The position numbers and the translations under genes were made by a program. From positions 1 to 64,000 of the forward strand of contig DASVAW010000164.1 in the NCBI GenBank assembly GCA_036376135.1: a DNA stretch of 64,000 nucleotides, read 5' to 3'. The notes below the pieces were generated by a model. That model worked only from the letters and a program-made list of their open reading frames with translations, searched no databases and was not told the origin of the DNA. The stretch comes from Candidatus Polarisedimenticolaceae bacterium. Its GTDB lineage: Bacteria; Acidobacteriota; Polarisedimenticolia; Polarisedimenticolales; DASRJG01. Positions 17,295-26,330 of the stretch are shown one piece after another (the stretch's first letter is position 1; the number at the start of each line of letters is the position of its first letter).

Positions 17295-18509
17295 CTACTT
17301 CGCCTCGTAGGTCGCCCGGACCACCTGGAAGGCGTAGGCCTTGCCGTCGCGCGTCGCGACGCGTCCGCGCCACACGGCGGGGGGCTCGAACCGGAACGAG
17401 AGGACCTTGTGGCGGCTGCGCAGCAGGCGCAGCGCGTGTCCCCCGTCGCTCCAGTTCCCGTCGTGCCCCAGGCGGACGACCAGCTCCTGAAGCCCTTCCA
17501 TCGGGAGCTCGGGGCCGGTCAGGTGGCGGCAGTGTTTCCACCACAACATCTCGTCGAGGTTGTCGAACTCGTAGACCGGCGGCTTCTCGAAGGCCGCCTC
17601 GAGGCGCTGCGGCCGTCCCGGGATCTCGACGAGCTCGAGCGGGCGAACCGTCGCGAAGGGCGCCAGGCGGTCGCGGAGCGAGGCCTTCGGGAACAGGTCC
17701 CTCGTCGCGCCTTTCGCCGCGTCGCGCAGGGCCAGGCGCCGGACGAACCCGTCGGCGGGGAGGATCGCGTAGCCGCTCTCGCGGTCGCCGAGGAAGACGC
17801 AATCCTCGGGGGCCTCGAGATAACGGGCCGCCGCGAACGCGGCGAGGGTCGCGTCGAGCAGCGCCCCCGCGCGCTCCACGTCGCGCTCGGACCCGGCGAC
17901 AGCCAGCGCGTCCCACGCGGGGCGCAGGTCGAGGTCCTCCTGGAAACCCAGGCCGCGCAGCGCCAGGTCGAGCGCCGACGCCCGCTCCGGCCATTCGGCC
18001 CGGGACGAGGCGCGGTAGGGAGGAAGGGCGTACCCGCGGAAGGCGGCGTCGCGATCGGGGTGGATCCCGGCGGCGGCCGCCGCGGATCCCTGCCAGACGA
18101 GGATCTTCGCGACGAGATCGGGCCACGTCTCCGCGAGCCCCGATTGCCTCCGGTCCCGATCGGGCCACGGAAGGCACGGATGTCCAGCCGAGGCGAACGC
18201 TCCCAGGAGCGCCGGCCCCTGCCATGCTTCGCCGTCCTCCCGGCGGGGGGGACGCCGACCCAGCCGGCGCTTCGCGGCGTTGTCGACCGGCCGCCCCTTG
18301 GATCCGCGCGGCGCGAGGATCGGCACGTCGACCGCGAGGGTGAACGCTTCCCCCCCCGCGAGCTCCGCAACGTCCCGGACCAGGGCCGGCGGGTCGTCCG
18401 GGCGTCGGACCTGATCGACGCGCCCTTGGCCGTCGAGTCTGACCAGGGTCCCCTCGGCGCCCGCCGCGGCGCCGGCGAGGGGCCCAAGATCCGCCCCCAG
18501 GATTCGCAT
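17295..18509 (-). CDS. DUF429-like protein (predicted RNase H-fold)
   Basis: The 404-residue protein begins MRILGADLGP, and has VDVPIL and RPVDNAAKRRLGRRPP stretches, as seen in DUF429 proteins, which are predicted to have an RNase H-like nuclease fold with acidic residues D7 and one in AVDVP. The C-terminal 150 residues (about 250-404) match nothing I recognise. No neighbour gives a clear role. On the minus strand TATATT lies just before the start, so its message may have a very short leader. Confidence 0.6.
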   Translation of the reverse strand: MRILGADLGPLAGAAAGAEGTLVRLDGQGRVDQVRRPDDPPALVRDVAELAGGEAFTLAVDVPILAPRGSKGRPVDNAAKRRLGRRPPRREDGEAWQGPALLGAFASAGHPCLPWPDRDRRQSGLAETWPDLVAKILVWQGSAAAAAGIHPDRDAAFRGYALPPYRASSRAEWPERASALDLALRGLGFQEDLDLRPAWDALAVAGSERDVERAGALLDATLAAFAAARYLEAPEDCVFLGDRESGYAILPADGFVRRLALRDAAKGATRDLFPKASLRDRLAPFATVRPLELVEIPGRPQRLEAAFEKPPVYEFDNLDEMLWWKHCRHLTGPELPMEGLQELVVRLGHDGNWSDGGHALRLLRSRHKVLSFRFEPPAVWRGRVATRDGKAYAFQVVRATYEAK

Positions 18510-18513
18510 GCGG

Positions 18514-18540
18514 CCCCTAATATAGGGGTTCCCGCGGGAA
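18514..18540 (-). promoter_or_regulatory. Possible -10 box with adjoining palindrome before the DUF429 gene
   Basis: Between glmM and the DUF429 gene lie CCCCTA-ATA-TAGGGG (18514-18528) and the 12-bp perfect palindrome TTCCCGCGGGAA (18529-18540). Read on the minus strand the first contains TATATT about 9 bases before the ATG at 18509. No good -35 was seen. Confidence 0.3.
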
Positions 18541-18545
18541 AAGCC

Positions 18546-19886
18546 TCAGGCTCCGAGTTCCCGGCGGATCAAATCGGCCACCTCCGCCGTCACCCGCTCC
18601 ACCGCCGCCGGATCCTCCGCCTCGACCATGACCCTCGCGAGCGACTCCGTCCCCGAATAACGCAGGACGATCCGCCCCGTCCCGTGGAGGTCCGACTCGG
18701 CCTGCGCGACCGCCGGGCCGATCACCGGGTGCGAGCGAAGGTCGGGCTTCGACGCCACGCGGACGTTCACGAGCTTCTGCGGGAAGGGGACGATCCCGTC
18801 GAGGATCGTCTCGAGCGGCGTCTGCTCGTCGAGGATCGCGTCGAGGAGGACGAGCCCCGTCAGCAGGCCGTCCCCGGTCGTCATGCGATCGCGGAAGATG
18901 ACGTGCCCCGATTGCTCGCCGCCCAGCGCCGCGTCCTCCGCGATCATCTTCTCGAGGACGTATTTGTCGCCGACGGCCGAGCGATGGAGTCGGATCCCTT
19001 CGTCGGCGAGTCGCTTCTCGAGCCAGAAGTTGCTCATGATCGTCGCGACGACGCCGTCGCCGTGGAGCAGGCCGTCGCGTTTGAGCTTGCGCGCCGTCAG
19101 GTAGAGGATGTGGTCGCCGTCGACGACCCGGCCGGTGCGGTCGACCGCGAGACAGCGATCGGCGTCGCCGTCGAACCCGAGCCCGAGGTCGAACCCTCCC
19201 GCGCGGACCCGCTCGGCGAGCCGCTCGAGGTGGAGCGAGCCGCAGCCGAGGTTGATGTTCCTCCCGTCGGGACGGTCGCCGATCGCCTCGACCTCGGCGC
19301 CGTGGTGCCGGAAGATCTCGGCGCCGAGCGCGCTCGCGGAGCCGTTGGCGCAGTCGAGCAGCAGCCGGCGGCCGCGGAATCGTCCCTCGGGGACGGCCCC
19401 CTCCAGGAACGCGACGTACCGCCGCGCGATCGCGCCGTCCTCCGCGGCGCGCCCCGCCCCCGATCCCGCGTCCGAGAGATCGTGGTCGAGGATCCACCGC
19501 TCGATCTCCGCCTCCTGCGCGTCGGGGAGCTTCATGCCGTCCCGCCCGAAGACCTTGAGCCCGTTGTCGCCGAAGGGGTTGTGGCTTGCGGAGATCATCA
19601 CGCCCGCGTCGAAGCGGCCGCTCGAGGTTCCGAAGGCGAGACCCGGCGTGGTGATGACCCCCGCGTCGACCGCGGAGCCGCCCTGCGAGGCGAGACCGGC
19701 CGCCACCGCGTCCCGAAGCCAGGGTCCCGACTCGCGGGTGTCCCTGCCGAGGAGGACGCGCGGCGCCGCCGCCGCCCCTCCGAGGACGGTCGCCAGGGCG
19801 GCGCCGAAGCGCCGGACGGTCGCGGGATCGAGCGGGGCGACGCCCGCTTCGCCGCGGATGCCGTCGGTGCCGAAGAGTCGCTTCAT
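18546..19886 (-). CDS. glmM: Phosphoglucosamine mutase
   Basis: The 446-residue enzyme converts glucosamine-6-phosphate to glucosamine-1-phosphate for peptidoglycan and LPS precursors. It starts with MKRLFGTDGIRGEAG, has the phosphoserine loop ISASHNP (S101), the metal loop GFDGDADR (about 237-244), the sugar-binding GGEQSGH and the phosphate-binding RYSGTE. Length is normal for GlmM. Its start overlaps the cdaR stop by 4 bases (ATGA). GlmM is known to bind and restrain CdaA in Firmicutes, which fits this operon order. Confidence 0.96.
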   Translation of the reverse strand: MKRLFGTDGIRGEAGVAPLDPATVRRFGAALATVLGGAAAAPRVLLGRDTRESGPWLRDAVAAGLASQGGSAVDAGVITTPGLAFGTSSGRFDAGVMISASHNPFGDNGLKVFGRDGMKLPDAQEAEIERWILDHDLSDAGSGAGRAAEDGAIARRYVAFLEGAVPEGRFRGRRLLLDCANGSASALGAEIFRHHGAEVEAIGDRPDGRNINLGCGSLHLERLAERVRAGGFDLGLGFDGDADRCLAVDRTGRVVDGDHILYLTARKLKRDGLLHGDGVVATIMSNFWLEKRLADEGIRLHRSAVGDKYVLEKMIAEDAALGGEQSGHVIFRDRMTTGDGLLTGLVLLDAILDEQTPLETILDGIVPFPQKLVNVRVASKPDLRSHPVIGPAVAQAESDLHGTGRIVLRYSGTESLARVMVEAEDPAAVERVTAEVADLIRRELGA

Positions 19887-20833
19887 GAAGGGATCCTCTT
19901 GTCCTGCAGCCGCACGCGCACCCTGGACGGCGCCATCTGCCGCACGGTGATGCGCGCGAGATCCTCGAGGGGTACGCCGACGAAGTCGAGGCGCAGGGGA
20001 ACCTGGTGGGCCTCGGTCCGGGGAGAGAGCCCCTCGAGATCGGCGACGGCGCGAAGCTGCGTCGGCCGGATCGCCTGAAGGAGCGGTGCCGGTCCCGCGA
20101 GGGTGATCCGGACCGTCGCGGGGGAGACGACCGCCTCCCAGACCTTGCCGGCGAGCAGCACCGGGACGTCGTCGAACGACGCCTCCACCGGCGCGACGTC
20201 GACGTGGGCGAGGACCTCGATCGGGCGGGCGTTCACGACCCGCACGTCGGCGGCGTCGGGGACGGCGCCGACGCGGACGGTGAAGGGAAGGGAGCGGCCG
20301 TCGAGGTGGATCGGGTCGGTCCGCACGTGCGCGACGGCGTCGACCTTGGCGGCGGGACCTTCGATCTCGACCGTTTCCGGCTTGGCCTGCGCCCAGTAGA
20401 ACGCGCGACCCGCCGCGGGCTTCCCGACGAAGGCGGGCGCCACCGGGACGGTCCGCCGGGAGCGCCGCGTCACCGTGAGCGACAGGCGGCCGGGATCGAT
20501 GAACTCGACGTCCACCCCGGGCGGCACGCCGTCGAGCTGGCTCTCCGCGAGCTGGACGCTGCGCTCGCCGACGTCGGCGCCGCGCAGGTCGACGCGCAGC
20601 GCGAGGTTGAACGGGGCGAGGCGTCGCAACGTCGTCTCCGGCCCCCGGAGACGAACGCCGATCGTCGTCGGGATCGCGCCCTCGAGGATGAACGGCGCAC
20701 CGAGCTGGAAATCGACCGGGACGCGGAAGTCCTGAACGACCCGGCTCTCGCCGGTCACCGCGATCCACACCGCGAGCGCGAGGACGAGGGAGAGCAGCTT
20801 CAGCGGCCAGCGCCGCACCATCGCGTCAAACAT
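19883..20833 (-). CDS. cdaR: YbbR-domain regulator of diadenylate cyclase
   Basis: The 316-residue protein has one N-terminal membrane helix (LKLLSLVLALAVWIAVTGE) and three to four YbbR beta repeats outside the membrane (for example VPVDFQLGAPFILEGAIPT near residue 40). CdaR proteins sit next to CdaA and tune c-di-AMP synthesis in Firmicutes. It overlaps cdaA by 8 bases and glmM by 4. The order cdaA-cdaR-glmM is the widely conserved one. Confidence 0.88.
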   Translation of the reverse strand: MFDAMVRRWPLKLLSLVLALAVWIAVTGESRVVQDFRVPVDFQLGAPFILEGAIPTTIGVRLRGPETTLRRLAPFNLALRVDLRGADVGERSVQLAESQLDGVPPGVDVEFIDPGRLSLTVTRRSRRTVPVAPAFVGKPAAGRAFYWAQAKPETVEIEGPAAKVDAVAHVRTDPIHLDGRSLPFTVRVGAVPDAADVRVVNARPIEVLAHVDVAPVEASFDDVPVLLAGKVWEAVVSPATVRITLAGPAPLLQAIRPTQLRAVADLEGLSPRTEAHQVPLRLDFVGVPLEDLARITVRQMAPSRVRVRLQDKRIPS

Positions 20834-21644
20834 GCGCGTGGCTCCCCGCCGCCTTCGCGCGCTGGCCCTTCGGAGCCATCGCGCCGCGCAGGCGCCCGAA
20901 CAGGGCGGCGGCGTCGAGCCCCTCGACGATCCTCCCCGACTCGGCGACGGAGACGATGCCGCGCTCCTCGGAGACGACGATCGCGAGCGCGTCGGATTCC
21001 TGGGTGATCCCGATCGCCGCGCGGTGGCGCGTGCCGTAGGTGCGGGACAGGGTCGGATCGGTCGTCAGCGGCAGGTAGCAGGAGGCCGCCTTGATCCGGT
21101 CCTCGGAGACGATCACGGCGCCGTCGTGCAGCGGCGCGCCGCGCTGGAAGATGTTCATGAGCAGGTCGTAGGAGGCCTGCGCGTCGAGCACGATGCCGGT
21201 CTCGTAGAAGGCGCGCAGACCCAGCTCCCGCTCGATCACGATCAACGCCCCGAGGCGCTTGCTCGCGAGGGAGGCGGCGGCGAGGGCGATCTCCTCGGCG
21301 ACCGCCTCGTGGCCCCGGCGCGGCCGGAGCGCGGCCAGAGGGTTGCGGCCGACCTGTGTGAGCGCCTGCCGGATCTGGTTCTGGAACAGGACCACGAGCG
21401 CGAACGGGATGTAGAAGAACGCCTGCCCGAGGACCGCGTTGAGGGCCGGAAGGTGGAGGTAGTCGGGGCGCGTCGCGACCTGCGCCAGGCCGACCGCGAG
21501 CACGCCGGTGAGGATGTGCACCGCGCGCGTGCCGCGGATGAGCAGGAGGACGTTGTAGAGCAGGATCGCGAGCAGGAGGATGTCGAGAGCCGCGCGAAAG
21601 CCGAGATCGTGAAGGTGGAAGAGGTCGGCGATTCGTTCCAGCAT
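20826..21644 (-). CDS. cdaA: Membrane diadenylate cyclase
   Basis: The 272-residue enzyme makes c-di-AMP from two ATP. It has about three N-terminal membrane helices (residues 17-90), then the DAC domain with the catalytic motifs HDGA (D174-G-A) and GTRHRAAIG (R206-H-R208). These motifs are complete, so it should be active. It begins 13 bases after folP and overlaps cdaR. c-di-AMP usually controls potassium uptake and cell-wall balance. Confidence 0.95.
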   Translation of the reverse strand: MLERIADLFHLHDLGFRAALDILLLAILLYNVLLLIRGTRAVHILTGVLAVGLAQVATRPDYLHLPALNAVLGQAFFYIPFALVVLFQNQIRQALTQVGRNPLAALRPRRGHEAVAEEIALAAASLASKRLGALIVIERELGLRAFYETGIVLDAQASYDLLMNIFQRGAPLHDGAVIVSEDRIKAASCYLPLTTDPTLSRTYGTRHRAAIGITQESDALAIVVSEERGIVSVAESGRIVEGLDAAALFGRLRGAMAPKGQRAKAAGSHAHV

Positions 21645-21657
21645 CCCCCGCGTCCCG

Positions 21658-22842
21658 TCAGGTCGACCGGATCGCGTCGACCATCTTCAACGCCCGCCGC
21701 GTCGCGGCGACGTCGTGGGTCCGGATCACGTGGGCCCCCTGCCACGCCGCGATCGCCGCCACCGCCAGCCCCCCCTCGAGCCGTTCGTGCACCGGGAGGT
21801 CCAGGACCGCTCCGATGAACGACTTGCGCGACGCCCCGACCAGGATCGGGCGGCCGACGGTGCGCAGCGTCGGCAGCTCGCGCAGGATCTGGAGGTTCCC
21901 GGCGCCGGACTTGCCGAACCCGATGCCGGGATCGACGAGGATCTTATCATCCGGGATCCCCGCCGAGACGGCCTTGTCCACGGTCTTGCGCAGGAACCCC
22001 ACGACGGACGACATGAGGTCCACGTAGGTCGTGTCCTGCTGCATGCTGCGCGGGGTTCCGCGCAGGTGCATCACCACGACCGGGACGCGCGTGTCGCGCA
22101 GCATCCGGATCATCCCCGGGTCGGCGAGCGCCGAGACGTCGTTGACCATGTCGGCGCCCGCCTCGATCGCGGCCTTCGCGACCCTCGCCTTCATCGTGTC
22201 GATCGAAAGACGCACGCCGAGCTCGCGTCGGATGGCCTCGATGACCGGAACGACGCGGCGGATCTCGTCCTCCTCCGGAACCGGCTCGGCGCCCGGGCGC
22301 GTGCTCTCGCCGCCGACGTCGATCAGGTCCGCCCCCTCCTCGGCCATGCGGCCCGCCGCCTTCACCGCGGCGTCGACGTCCGGGAGGGCGCCGCCGTCCG
22401 AGAACGAGTCCGGAGTGAGGTTGAGGATCCCCATCACGCGCGTCTCCGCGAGGTCCATCCGCTCGCCGTCGGCGAAGGGGATCGCGAAGCCGGAGCGGTG
22501 GTAACTCGTCAGCGCCGAGCGGATCGCGAATCCGAGCGTCCGCTCGCCGCGCGACTCGAGGACCGCCCCGAGTCGCTTGAGCGTCTCGTCGTCGGCGACG
22601 AGCAGGCGCGGCGCGACCTCCTGGGCGTTGGGGATGCCGTCGAGCACGACGATGCCCAGCGCCTGCGCCTCCTGCCGGAGGAGCTCTCCCGCGGCGCCGT
22701 CCACGGAGGCGAGGCGGAGCGCGCGGCGGGCGCGCGACGCGAGGCGGTCCGCCGCCAGCGCCTGCGCCTCGTCCACGTCGGACATGCGACGCACCGCCCG
22801 CGGCAGTTGCGCGAGCTCGATGACGCGAGGATTGTGATCCAT
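21658..22842 (-). CDS. folP: Dihydropteroate synthase with N-terminal extension
   Basis: The enzyme joins the pterin pyrophosphate and p-aminobenzoate in folate synthesis. The DHPS core starts near residue 132 (MGILNLTPDSFSDGG) and includes DVGGESTRPG, SIDTMK, VNDVSALADP, DPGIGFGKS and GASRKSFIG. At 394 residues it is longer than the usual 270-300: about 130 residues precede the core and include a FAIRSALTSYH region. The start ATG overlaps the ftsH stop in TGATG. Confidence 0.94.
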   Translation of the reverse strand: MDHNPRVIELAQLPRAVRRMSDVDEAQALAADRLASRARRALRLASVDGAAGELLRQEAQALGIVVLDGIPNAQEVAPRLLVADDETLKRLGAVLESRGERTLGFAIRSALTSYHRSGFAIPFADGERMDLAETRVMGILNLTPDSFSDGGALPDVDAAVKAAGRMAEEGADLIDVGGESTRPGAEPVPEEDEIRRVVPVIEAIRRELGVRLSIDTMKARVAKAAIEAGADMVNDVSALADPGMIRMLRDTRVPVVVMHLRGTPRSMQQDTTYVDLMSSVVGFLRKTVDKAVSAGIPDDKILVDPGIGFGKSGAGNLQILRELPTLRTVGRPILVGASRKSFIGAVLDLPVHERLEGGLAVAAIAAWQGAHVIRTHDVAATRRALKMVDAIRST

Positions 22843-24767
22843 CAGGCCGGTTGCGGGCCCGGAGCCGGGGAGACCGCGGCGTCCCGGGGGCGGTCCTCGG
22901 CGGCTGCGGGCTCCCGCGTCCCCGTCGCCACCCGCGCCGGAAGGGTCTCGCCGCGGATCAGCGCTCCGACCTGCTCGGCGTCGAGCACCTCGCGCTCGAG
23001 GAGCGCCTCCGCGATGCGCTTGAGGGCGGCGGCGTGTTCGTGGAGGATCGCCTTGGCGGTCGTGTACCCCTTCATCACGATGACGCGGACCTCGGCGTCG
23101 ATCTCGACGGCGGTCGACTCGCTGAAGTCGCGGTGCTGGGCGATCTCGCGCCCGAGGAAGATCGCCTCCTCCTTCTTGCCGAAGGTCAGGGGGCCCATCT
23201 TCTCGGACATCCCCCACTCGCAGACCATCTTGCGGGCGAGGTCGGTGGCGCGCTCGATGTCGTTCCCGGCGCCGGTCGTCATCCGCTCGAAAGTCATCTC
23301 CTCGCTGACGCGCCCGCCCATCAGGACCGCGAGGTTCGACTCGAGGTACTCCTTGGAGTAGGTGTGCTTGTCGTCGGTGGGGAGCTGCATCGTGAGGCCG
23401 AGCGCCCGGCCGCGCGGGATGATCGTGACCTTGTGGAGCGGGTCGGCGTACGGGACGAAGTGGGCGACGAGGGCGTGTCCGGCCTCGTGGAAGGCCGTGA
23501 TCTTGCGCTCCTCCTCGCTGATGACGAGCGAGCGGCGCTCGGTCCCCATCATCACCTTGTCCTTGGCGATCTCGAAGTCCTCCTGCGAGACCACCTTGCG
23601 GTTGCGCCGCGCCGCGAACAGCGCCGCCTCGTTGACGAGGTTGGCGAGGTCGGCGCCGCTGAACCCGGGGGTCGCCCGTGCGATGACCGTGAGGTCGATG
23701 TCCGACGCGAGCGGGACCTTGCGGGCGTGCACCCGGAGGATCTCCTCGCGCCCACGGACGTCGGGACGGCCCACGACGACCTGGCGGTCGAAGCGACCGG
23801 GGCGCAGGAGCGCGGGATCGAGGACGTCGGGGCGGTTGGTGGCCGCGATGAGGATCACGCCTTCGTTGGTCTCGAAGCCGTCCATCTCGACGAGCAGCTG
23901 GTTGAGCGTCTGCTCGCGCTCGTCGTGCCCGCCGCCCAGGCCCGCTCCGCGGTGGCGTCCGACCGCGTCGATCTCGTCGATGAAGATGATGCAAGGGGCG
24001 TTCTTCTTCCCCTGCTCGAACAGGTCGCGCACGCGCGAGGCGCCCACGCCAACGAACATCTCGACGAAGTCGGATCCCGAGATCGAGAAGAACGGAACGT
24101 TCGCCTCGCCGGCGATCGCGCGCGCCAGGAGGGTCTTGCCGGTTCCCGGGGGGCCCATGAGCAACACGCCCTTGGGGATCTTGCCGCCGAGCTTCTGGAA
24201 CTTCTGCGGCTCCTTCAGGAACTCGATGATCTCCTGGAGCTCCTCCTTCGCCTCCTCGACGCCGGCGACGTCCTTGAACGTCACCTTCTTCCCCTGCGCC
24301 GAGGTCAGTTTCGCGCGCGACTTCCCGAACGAAAGCGCCTTGTTCCCGCCGCTCTGCATCTGGCGCATCACGAAGATCCAGATGGCGAAGACGACGATCA
24401 TCGGGAGCCACATCAGCAGCATCGAGAGCACCGCGTTGTCGGACGGCTTCTTGGCCTTCACGACGGCGCCCTGGTCGCGCAGCTTGGCGGGGAGGGACTC
24501 GTCCTTGACGACGTAGGTCTTGAAGTGGGTGAAGGTCTGGCCGGTCTTGGCGGTCCGGGGCTGCTTGAACTTGCCGGTGATCTCGTACCCGACCTGGTCG
24601 CCGGTGATGGTGGCCTCGCCGATGTCGGCGGTGCCCACGAGGGCGTAGAACTCGGACTGGTCGAGCTCCTGTTTCGGCGACCCGGCCGTGGCGAGGATCC
24701 TCCACAGGACGAACATCGTCCCGAACAGGAAGACCCAGACCAGGACGGTCTTGAGATGGTTGTTCAC
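22842..24767 (-). CDS. ftsH: ATP-dependent zinc metalloprotease FtsH
   Basis: The 641-residue membrane protease has two N-terminal helices (about 7-26 and 115-135), Walker A GPPGTGKT (205-212), Walker [11 protein letters not shown], the second region of homology ([20 protein letters not shown]), and the zinc site HEAGH (427-431). It degrades membrane and regulatory proteins. It starts at GTG after GGAGGTCGAGGGC and heads the operon with folP, cdaA, cdaR and glmM. Confidence 0.97.
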   Translation of the reverse strand: MNNHLKTVLVWVFLFGTMFVLWRILATAGSPKQELDQSEFYALVGTADIGEATITGDQVGYEITGKFKQPRTAKTGQTFTHFKTYVVKDESLPAKLRDQGAVVKAKKPSDNAVLSMLLMWLPMIVVFAIWIFVMRQMQSGGNKALSFGKSRAKLTSAQGKKVTFKDVAGVEEAKEELQEIIEFLKEPQKFQKLGGKIPKGVLLMGPPGTGKTLLARAIAGEANVPFFSISGSDFVEMFVGVGASRVRDLFEQGKKNAPCIIFIDEIDAVGRHRGAGLGGGHDEREQTLNQLLVEMDGFETNEGVILIAATNRPDVLDPALLRPGRFDRQVVVGRPDVRGREEILRVHARKVPLASDIDLTVIARATPGFSGADLANLVNEAALFAARRNRKVVSQEDFEIAKDKVMMGTERRSLVISEEERKITAFHEAGHALVAHFVPYADPLHKVTIIPRGRALGLTMQLPTDDKHTYSKEYLESNLAVLMGGRVSEEMTFERMTTGAGNDIERATDLARKMVCEWGMSEKMGPLTFGKKEEAIFLGREIAQHRDFSESTAVEIDAEVRVIVMKGYTTAKAILHEHAAALKRIAEALLEREVLDAEQVGALIRGETLPARVATGTREPAAAEDRPRDAAVSPAPGPQPA

Positions 24768-24787
24768 GCCCTCGACCTCCGGCCTTC

Positions 24788-24793
24788 AATATA
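24788..24793 (-). promoter_or_regulatory. Likely -10 box of the ftsH operon
   Basis: Read on the minus strand this is TATATT, 20 bases ahead of the GTG at 24767 and just before the GGAGGT ribosome site. A -35 match 17 bases upstream (TGGCGT) is poor. Confidence 0.35.
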
Positions 24794-24837
24794 AAGGCGG
24801 TTCCCCGGCGACGCCATTGCGGACCGCCTTCCGGGAC

Positions 24838-25350
24838 TCACTCCACGTAAGAGATGTACGGGAGGTTTCGGTAGAGCCCGTCGGCGTCGAGTCCGTACCC
24901 GACGACCCACTTGTCGGGGACCTGGAACCCTACGTAATCCGGGACGATTCGCGCCTGGCGGCGGGCCGGCTTGTCGAGCAGGACCGCGATCCGGAGCCGC
25001 CGGGGGCGCCGGCGCTCGAGGCGCTCCTTGAGCGCCGCGAGGGTCCGGCCGGTGTCGAGGATGTCCTCGACCAGGAGCAGGTCCGCCCCCTCCACCGGGA
25101 AATCCAGGGGAAGCATGACCCTTCCGGGGTCCCCCCCGCGCTCCACCGACAGCACCGGGGTCATCGCGATCCGGACCGGCATCGGCAGCCGCCGCACGAG
25201 ATCGGCGCAGAACATGATGGCCCCGTCCATCAGGGCGATGACGGAGAGCTCCGCGGCGTCGGGGGTGTCGGCGGCGATCGCATCCGCCATCGCCGCGACG
25301 CGTTCCTCGATCCGCTCCTCGGAGATCAGGATCGTGCTCGAAAGGCGCAT
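24838..25350 (-). CDS. hpt: Hypoxanthine phosphoribosyltransferase
   Basis: The 170-residue enzyme salvages hypoxanthine or guanine using PRPP. The PRPP-binding loop is LLLVEDILDTGRTL, followed by KPARR and VPDKWVVGYGLD, typical of Hpt. The ATG at 25350 begins MRLSSTILIS, as in family members; a frame starting 39 bases upstream (MGTVPIYPC...) is read from the palindromic repeat and is not real. The hpt, ftsH and tilS genes are neighbours in many bacteria. The start codon lies inside the 106-bp palindrome. Confidence 0.93.
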   Translation of the reverse strand: MRLSSTILISEERIEERVAAMADAIAADTPDAAELSVIALMDGAIMFCADLVRRLPMPVRIAMTPVLSVERGGDPGRVMLPLDFPVEGADLLLVEDILDTGRTLAALKERLERRRPRRLRIAVLLDKPARRQARIVPDYVGFQVPDKWVVGYGLDADGLYRNLPYISYVE

Positions 25351-25452
25351 GGCCGGAATGTAGCAGGGGTAAATAGGGACAGTCCCCATTTTTCGGGAGC
25401 GCCGGAAAAATGGGGACTGTCCCTATTTACCCCTGCTACATTCCGGCCATGC
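25347..25452. repeat. 106-bp palindrome spanning both divergent start codons, REP-like core
   Basis: Arms 25347-25394 and 25405-25452 (48 bases each) are perfect inverted copies around a 10-base centre. Each arm holds the REP-like core GGGGACTGTCCC, a TATTTAC stretch, a -10-like TACATT and the start codon ATG: hpt on the left, the peptidase-like gene on the right. The two genes therefore share identical upstream DNA for about 45 bases. Confidence 0.9.
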
Positions 25453-26312
25453 TCGCCGCGATCCTCCTTGCCGCAGCCCTTACGGACGACGGCGCCCGCG
25501 CCCGCACGATCGCCCGACTCGACCAGCTCCTCGACCCCGCCGCGACCGCGGAGGCGAGGACCGAGCGGGTGATCGTCTCCTCGGACCACCGCGCCCCCGA
25601 CGCCGCGAGAGCGATGGCGTCGAGACTCGAAGGGGTGTTCGTCGCCGCGAGGGAGGTGCTCGGGCTTCCCGACGACGCGGCGCCCCCGCCGCGCCTGCGC
25701 GTGTACGCGTTCCGGCTGCGGGACGCGTACATCGTCGCGCGCGAGGCGATGGGCGGGCTCGGGGACGAGGACGCGCTCGTCGACCCGCGCCTCGATCTGC
25801 TCGTCCTTCATCTCGACGCCGGCGGCATCGACGACCCGCGTCGCGTCGCGCTGCGTGAGGGCGCGCGCTGGTACCTGCGCAAACGCTGGCCGCCGGGAGC
25901 GACGCCGCCCCCGTGGTTCGAGGAGGGGCTCTCCCGGTACCTCGCGTCGGGGGACCTCCTCGGGACGCGCATCGTCCCCCGGCCCTGGTCGCGCGCGAAG
26001 GACGCGAACGTCAAGCCCCCGCCGTGGCCCGGCGCCCCCGAGCCGCCGTGGACGCCGTCGCAGCTGCGTCGCTCGTGGAAGTCCACCGGCGGGCCGAACC
26101 TCGAGGCCCTGTTCGCCTCCGAGCGACCGGAACCGGGGCGCGCCCGGCTCGCCTTCGAGGCGGAGGCACGGTTCTTCGTCGAGTTCCTCCGCTACGGCAC
26201 CGACGTCTGGCCCGAGGCGGTCCGCCGCGTGCTCGCCGGCGGTCCCCCGATCGAAGGGCCGCCCGACGCGTGGAAGGAGCGGTTCGTCAAGTACGTGGAG
26301 AAGATGGACTGA
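25449..26312 (+). CDS. Secreted gluzincin-like protein lacking the zinc motif
   Basis: The 287-residue product starts MLAAILLAAAL, a short signal sequence. Around residues 133-165 it has VALREGARWYLRKRW followed by PPPWFEEGLSRYLASG. The second part matches the P-x-W-x-x-E-G-L-x-x-Y motif of peptidase MA/DUF1570 proteins, but the first should read H-E-x-x-H and here the two histidines are replaced by R and W. It is probably a non-catalytic relative, perhaps a binding protein. The start lies in the palindrome shared with hpt; no ribosome site is seen. Confidence 0.65.
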   Translation: MLAAILLAAALTDDGARARTIARLDQLLDPAATAEARTERVIVSSDHRAPDAARAMASRLEGVFVAAREVLGLPDDAAPPPRLRVYAFRLRDAYIVAREAMGGLGDEDALVDPRLDLLVLHLDAGGIDDPRRVALREGARWYLRKRWPPGATPPPWFEEGLSRYLASGDLLGTRIVPRPWSRAKDANVKPPPWPGAPEPPWTPSQLRRSWKSTGGPNLEALFASERPEPGRARLAFEAEARFFVEFLRYGTDVWPEAVRRVLAGGPPIEGPPDAWKERFVKYVEKMD

Positions 26313-26330
26313 GGGGGCGGTCGCGACGGG

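Noticed and set aside
25351-25448. N-terminal extensions MGTVPIYPCYIPAM on both hpt and the peptidase-like protein
   Set aside because: The identical peptide comes from the palindrome arms; family members of Hpt start at the downstream Met.
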